Origin: Gammaproteobacteria bacterium
Lineage (GTDB): Bacteria > Pseudomonadota > Gammaproteobacteria > UBA6429 > Thiohalophilaceae
Direction of reading: 5' to 3'
DNA length: 9,352 nt
Assembly (NCBI GenBank): GCA_013152045.1
Contig: JAADGZ010000101.1
Span: 1-9,352 of the forward strand
A program made the translations under genes and the position numbers. This document shows positions 7,296-9,352 of the stretch, in pieces. Position 1 is the stretch's first letter, and each line of letters starts with the position of its first letter. The notes below the pieces were generated by a model. It had not been told where the DNA came from, did no database searches, and saw only the letters and a list, made by a program, of their open reading frames with translations.

Positions 7296-7837
7296 TATAT
7301 TTGTTGCCCCTCATCGCCACGCAGAACCAGCCATGCGCGCAGGCTGTGGGCCAGAGCTTGAAGAATCAGCAGAGCAGGCATGATCAGGAGCAGAGATTTG
7401 AGCAGGTAGAGGCCGGGTAAACCGCCGGTTTCCGCTGAGCTTTCGCCTATTTTCCAGGCTTCCAGCACATAATCCCAGCTAGCCAGAAATATAAATAGGC
7501 AGACCGGCAGCAATAGCAACAGGCTGCCGAGTAGATCCACCAGGGCGCGACCGCGAGAACCGAATTTCTGATAGAAAATATCTACCCGCACATGGCTGTC
7601 TCTTTTCAGGGCGTAGCTGGCACCGATCATGAAGACAGTGGCGTGCAGCCAGGTCACGGATTCCTGTAACGCGATCCAGCCGCTGTCGAAGCCATAACGC
7701 AGGACGACGATAAGAAAGGTCAGGAGTACCATCAGCAGGGTCAGCCAGGCCACGCCTCGACCGCTCAGTTCGCTGAAATGATCGATGGCATCAATTAGAC
7801 GTTGGCAGGGGGTGGGGTGGTTGGGTATCTGATTCAT
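7295..7837 (-). CDS. dctQ: TRAP transporter small membrane subunit DctQ
   Basis: A 180-residue protein with four hydrophobic segments (about 28-48, 58-77, 97-121, 146-168), the DctQ pattern. This subunit forms the membrane complex with DctM and helps dock the periplasmic binding protein. Family features include LRYGF (46-50), the QESVTWL stretch entering TM2 (58-64), KRDSHVRVDIFYQKF (78-92) in the loop after TM2, and GESSAETGGLPGLYLLK (131-147) before TM4. The last is characteristic of the branch paired with TakP/FcbT1-type binding proteins. The ATG at 7837 is the only plausible start: an in-frame TGA lies five codons upstream and no other Met occurs before TM1. There is no recognisable Shine-Dalgarno sequence in front of it (CCGCCAGACC), so its initiation may be weak. 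It is first in the minus-strand dctQ-dctM pair. Confidence 0.94.
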   Translation of the reverse strand: MNQIPNHPTPCQRLIDAIDHFSELSGRGVAWLTLLMVLLTFLIVVLRYGFDSGWIALQESVTWLHATVFMIGASYALKRDSHVRVDIFYQKFGSRGRALVDLLGSLLLLLPVCLFIFLASWDYVLEAWKIGESSAETGGLPGLYLLKSLLLIMPALLILQALAHSLRAWLVLRGDEGQQI

Positions 7838-7897
7838 GGTCTGGCGGATGGGTCAGGCGGGTCGATTTTGGCAGAGCAGGTAAAAATTCTGTATGAG

Positions 7898-7906
7898 TTA
7901 TGCACA
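7898..7906 (+). promoter_or_regulatory. DnaA-box-like 9-mer TTATGCACA
   Basis: An exact match to the DnaA-box consensus TTATNCACA, in the same orientation as the cluster about 180 bases to the right and on the other side of the AT-rich stretch. A single 9-mer with one free base can arise by chance, so its weight comes from the nearby cluster. Confidence 0.4.
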
Positions 7907-8060
7907 CCTGTTCTAAGTTAATGATTTTTATGTTACAAAGAAGGTGAATTAATATTTCAGTCTGTAAAAATAGTATAAGTTATTGTTTTATTGGGATATA
8001 ACGCCTGTTTTTGTTTTTTTATACAATTCAAATATAAGCATACTCCCATGAAGGGTTTGA

Positions 8061-8092
8061 TTATCCCAATTTCATCCACAAAGTTATCCACA
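8061..8092 (+). promoter_or_regulatory. Phased cluster of three DnaA-box-like 9-mers
   Basis: Three same-strand 9-mers start at 8061 (TTATCCCAA, two mismatches), 8072 (TCATCCACA, one mismatch) and 8084 (TTATCCACA, perfect strong box). Starts are 11 and 12 bases apart, about one helical turn, so DnaA monomers would sit on one face of the helix. On the minus strand, AATCAA-N4-TTC at 8062-8050 is one base off the IHF consensus WATCAA-N4-TTR. The site could be a regulatory DnaA-binding locus or an origin-like element. No GATC cluster, and no dnaA, dnaN or mnmG gene, is in view. Confidence 0.5.
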
Positions 8093-8135
8093 GGCGTCCG
8101 CTTATTATAGGGTTTCTGAGCGTTGCACGGATAGT

Positions 8136-8462
8136 TTACCACTCCATCAGTAGCCATTGGTTATTAGCTGGATTTTCCAAATCATCAAAGCGCTGATCCA
8201 CAAAGCCATCGCCGTTAGTGTCTACCATATAATAGGCGGGGCCGTGGCTGGGGGTGATTTTGATATAGCGCAGGACGCCGTTGACGCGGTATTCCTCGAT
8301 GGTGCGATCTTTGCGGTGGATGATGTTCACTTCTGGCTCAGGAATGTCGGTGCTTTGCGGAGGCTCTTCCGGCAGCGGCGGGGGCGGTATAAGTGAATCC
8401 TGGGCCAGGGCTACGCCAGTAAACAGGTAGGCAATCATGTATGGAAGAAAAAATAATTTCAT
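8136..8462 (-). CDS. Small exported DUF2782-family protein of unknown function
   Basis: A 108-residue protein with a clear signal peptide: MK, a hydrophobic stretch 3-19, and cleavage expected after A20 (VALA|QDS). A short proline-rich linker (24-43) follows, then a compact domain of about 60 residues. The domain has TIEEYRVNGVLRYIKITPS (54-72), then GPAYYMVDTNGDGFVDQR, then a C-terminal QWLLMEW. This fits my memory of DUF2782, a gammaproteobacterial family encoded beside polA, with no established role. D81, N83, D85, G86 and D89 form a DxNxDGxxD loop like the start of an EF-hand or dockerin calcium loop, but the usual acidic residue at loop position 12 is F92. AGGAA lies about six bases upstream of the ATG, supporting the start. 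It is divergent from polA. Confidence 0.85.
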   Translation of the reverse strand: MKLFFLPYMIAYLFTGVALAQDSLIPPPPLPEEPPQSTDIPEPEVNIIHRKDRTIEEYRVNGVLRYIKITPSHGPAYYMVDTNGDGFVDQRFDDLENPANNQWLLMEW

Positions 8463-8697
8463 AGTGTTTCCTGGGTCGTGCGTGCGTCCACTAATGACTG
8501 AATATAAATTAGGCTGAGTGAGCAGAATAGTAAACTAAAACAACGGAATCTGCCTGTGTAAAGACAGAAAATATTTTATTGTGCCAGATTGCGAAGGTTT
8601 TGCCGGGAGCACAAATCGTGCGATCCTACTTTATCTGACGCTTTAAATTTTACTTCGTTTCCTCGAGATTTTTGAAAAAAACACTGAAATTGGAATT
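8463..8697. other. Divergent intergenic region between the DUF2782 gene and polA
   Basis: These 235 bases carry the 5' signals of both genes. A short hairpin, GCAC-AAATC-GTGC, occurs at about 8609-8621. I see no well-spaced sigma-70 promoter on either strand that I would defend, and no small-RNA signature with a terminator. The region just before polA is AT-rich with a run of A's, and GGA precedes its ATG. Confidence 0.5.
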
Positions 8698-9352
8698 ATG
8701 CATAAAAAAAATCCCCCACCTTTTGTCCTCGTCGACGGTTCGTCCTACCTGTTCCGAGCCTACCATGCCATGCCCGATTTCAGTAATTCACGCGGCCAGC
8801 CTACCGGTACTATTTATGGGGTAATCAACATGATCCGCCGCCTGCTCAAGGATTATGAGCCGCAGCACATTGCCATTGTTTTTGATGCCAAAGGCAAAAC
8901 TTTCCGTAACGACATGTACCCTGAATACAAGGCCAACCGCCCGCCTATGCCTGATGACCTACGCCAGCAGATTGCGCCTATCCATGAGATTATCCGGGCC
9001 ATGGGTCTGCCGCTGCTCTGTGTTGACGGGGTGGAAGCCGATGACGTGATTGGCACCCTGGCGGCCGAGGCCACGGCGAAGAAAATTGACACCCTGATTT
9101 CCACCGGCGATAAGGACATGGCGCAACTGGTGAACGAACACGTCAGCCTGATCAATACTATGACCGACAGTTACAGTGATGCTGCGGGGGTGAAAGAAAA
9201 GTTTGGTGTCACGCCAGAGCAGATCATCGACTATCTCACATTAGTGGGGGACACCTCAGATAATATTCCCGGCGTGCCCAAAGTCGGCCCCAAAACCGCA
9301 GCCAAATGGCTCAACCAGTATGGCAGTCTCGATCAGCTGCTGGCGCACGCCG
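8698..9352 (+). CDS. polA: DNA polymerase I, N-terminal 5'-3' exonuclease part (truncated by window edge)
   Basis: The frame is open from the ATG at 8698 to the edge, giving the first 218 residues of a protein usually near 900. DNA polymerase I removes RNA primers and fills repair gaps in the cytoplasm. The visible part is the FEN-like 5'-3' exonuclease domain: [15 protein letters not shown] (10-24, metal-binding D13), [10 protein letters not shown] (61-70, D63), [12 protein letters not shown] (77-88), [14 protein letters not shown] (109-122, with E113, D115, D116), [11 protein letters not shown] (135-145, D138 and D140), and [20 protein letters not shown] (183-202, with D185 and D188 in the helix-hairpin-helix). 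All expected metal ligands are present. The start choice fits the family, whose proteins begin a few residues before the first beta strand. GGA lies a few bases upstream, a weak ribosome site. The polymerase domain lies beyond the window. Confidence 0.97.
   Translation, partial: MHKKNPPPFVLVDGSSYLFRAYHAMPDFSNSRGQPTGTIYGVINMIRRLLKDYEPQHIAIVFDAKGKTFRNDMYPEYKANRPPMPDDLRQQIAPIHEIIRAMGLPLLCVDGVEADDVIGTLAAEATAKKIDTLISTGDKDMAQLVNEHVSLINTMTDSYSDAAGVKEKFGVTPEQIIDYLTLVGDTSDNIPGVPKVGPKTAAKWLNQYGSLDQLLAHA

Larger units (their letters stand above)
7838..8135. other. AT-rich intergenic region between the DUF2782 gene and dctQ
   Basis: These 298 bases contain no convincing gene. The centre (about 7908-8045) is strongly AT-rich with T-runs. 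DnaA-box-like sequences lie on both sides of it and are listed separately. The region must also carry the promoter of dctQM, read leftward. I found only poor sigma-70 candidates, such as TTGTAA-N17-TAGAAC around 7910-7940, and no sigma-54 site. Confidence 0.6.

Noticed and set aside
7957..8157. Minus-strand 66-codon open frame overlapping the end of the DUF2782 gene and the intergenic region
   Set aside because: It overlaps a well-supported gene out of frame, runs through AT-rich sequence and the DnaA-box cluster, has no ribosome site of its own, and the translation resembles no family I know.

Overview
The window is a stretch of chromosome of about 50% GC from a bacterium, most likely a free-living, flagellated gammaproteobacterium. 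Three things point there: a DUF2782-type periplasmic protein gene divergent from polA (an arrangement I recall from Pseudomonas-like genomes), an HBM-type chemoreceptor behind a sigma-28 promoter, and a membrane GGDEF/EAL protein. I cannot name a genus.

Layout, left to right. (1) 1-2198, minus strand: a large membrane PAS-PAS-GGDEF-EAL c-di-GMP protein whose C-terminal EAL domain runs off the left edge. (2) 2199-2471: a divergent intergenic region with a spaced 9-bp inverted repeat. (3) 2472-3554, plus: a Tat-exported TRAP solute-binding protein of the TakP/FcbT1 type (2-oxoacid/carboxylate class). (4) 3555-3806: the space between two convergent 3' ends, holding three 31-nt REP-like palindromes plus a decayed fourth. 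(5) 3807-5684, minus: an HBM-domain methyl-accepting chemotaxis protein, preceded by a good sigma-28 (FliA) promoter at 5793-5819. (6) 5910-7837, minus: the TRAP membrane subunits dctM and dctQ, overlapping by one base. (7) 7838-8135: an AT-rich gap with phased DnaA-box-like sequences. (8) 8136-8462, minus: a small exported DUF2782 protein. (9) 8698-end, plus: the 5' part of polA, covering the 5'-3' exonuclease domain.

How the genes fit together. The three TRAP components are split: the binding protein is on the plus strand, and its presumed permease subunits lie on the minus strand with a chemoreceptor gene between them. HBM receptors of known function sense organic acids, and TakP-type TRAP systems import them. 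The locus therefore looks like a combined 'find it and import it' module for one carboxylate, with a c-di-GMP enzyme alongside that could influence motility. This functional link is inference; the gene identities themselves are well supported by motifs.

Most unusual observations: the REP-like palindromes differ from each other by a compensatory base-pair change, which implies selection on folding, and two of them form a perfect 31-bp inverted repeat around the third. There is also a run of three DnaA-box-like 9-mers at 11-12 bp spacing, plus a separate perfect TTATNCACA box, in the gap beside the TRAP operon.
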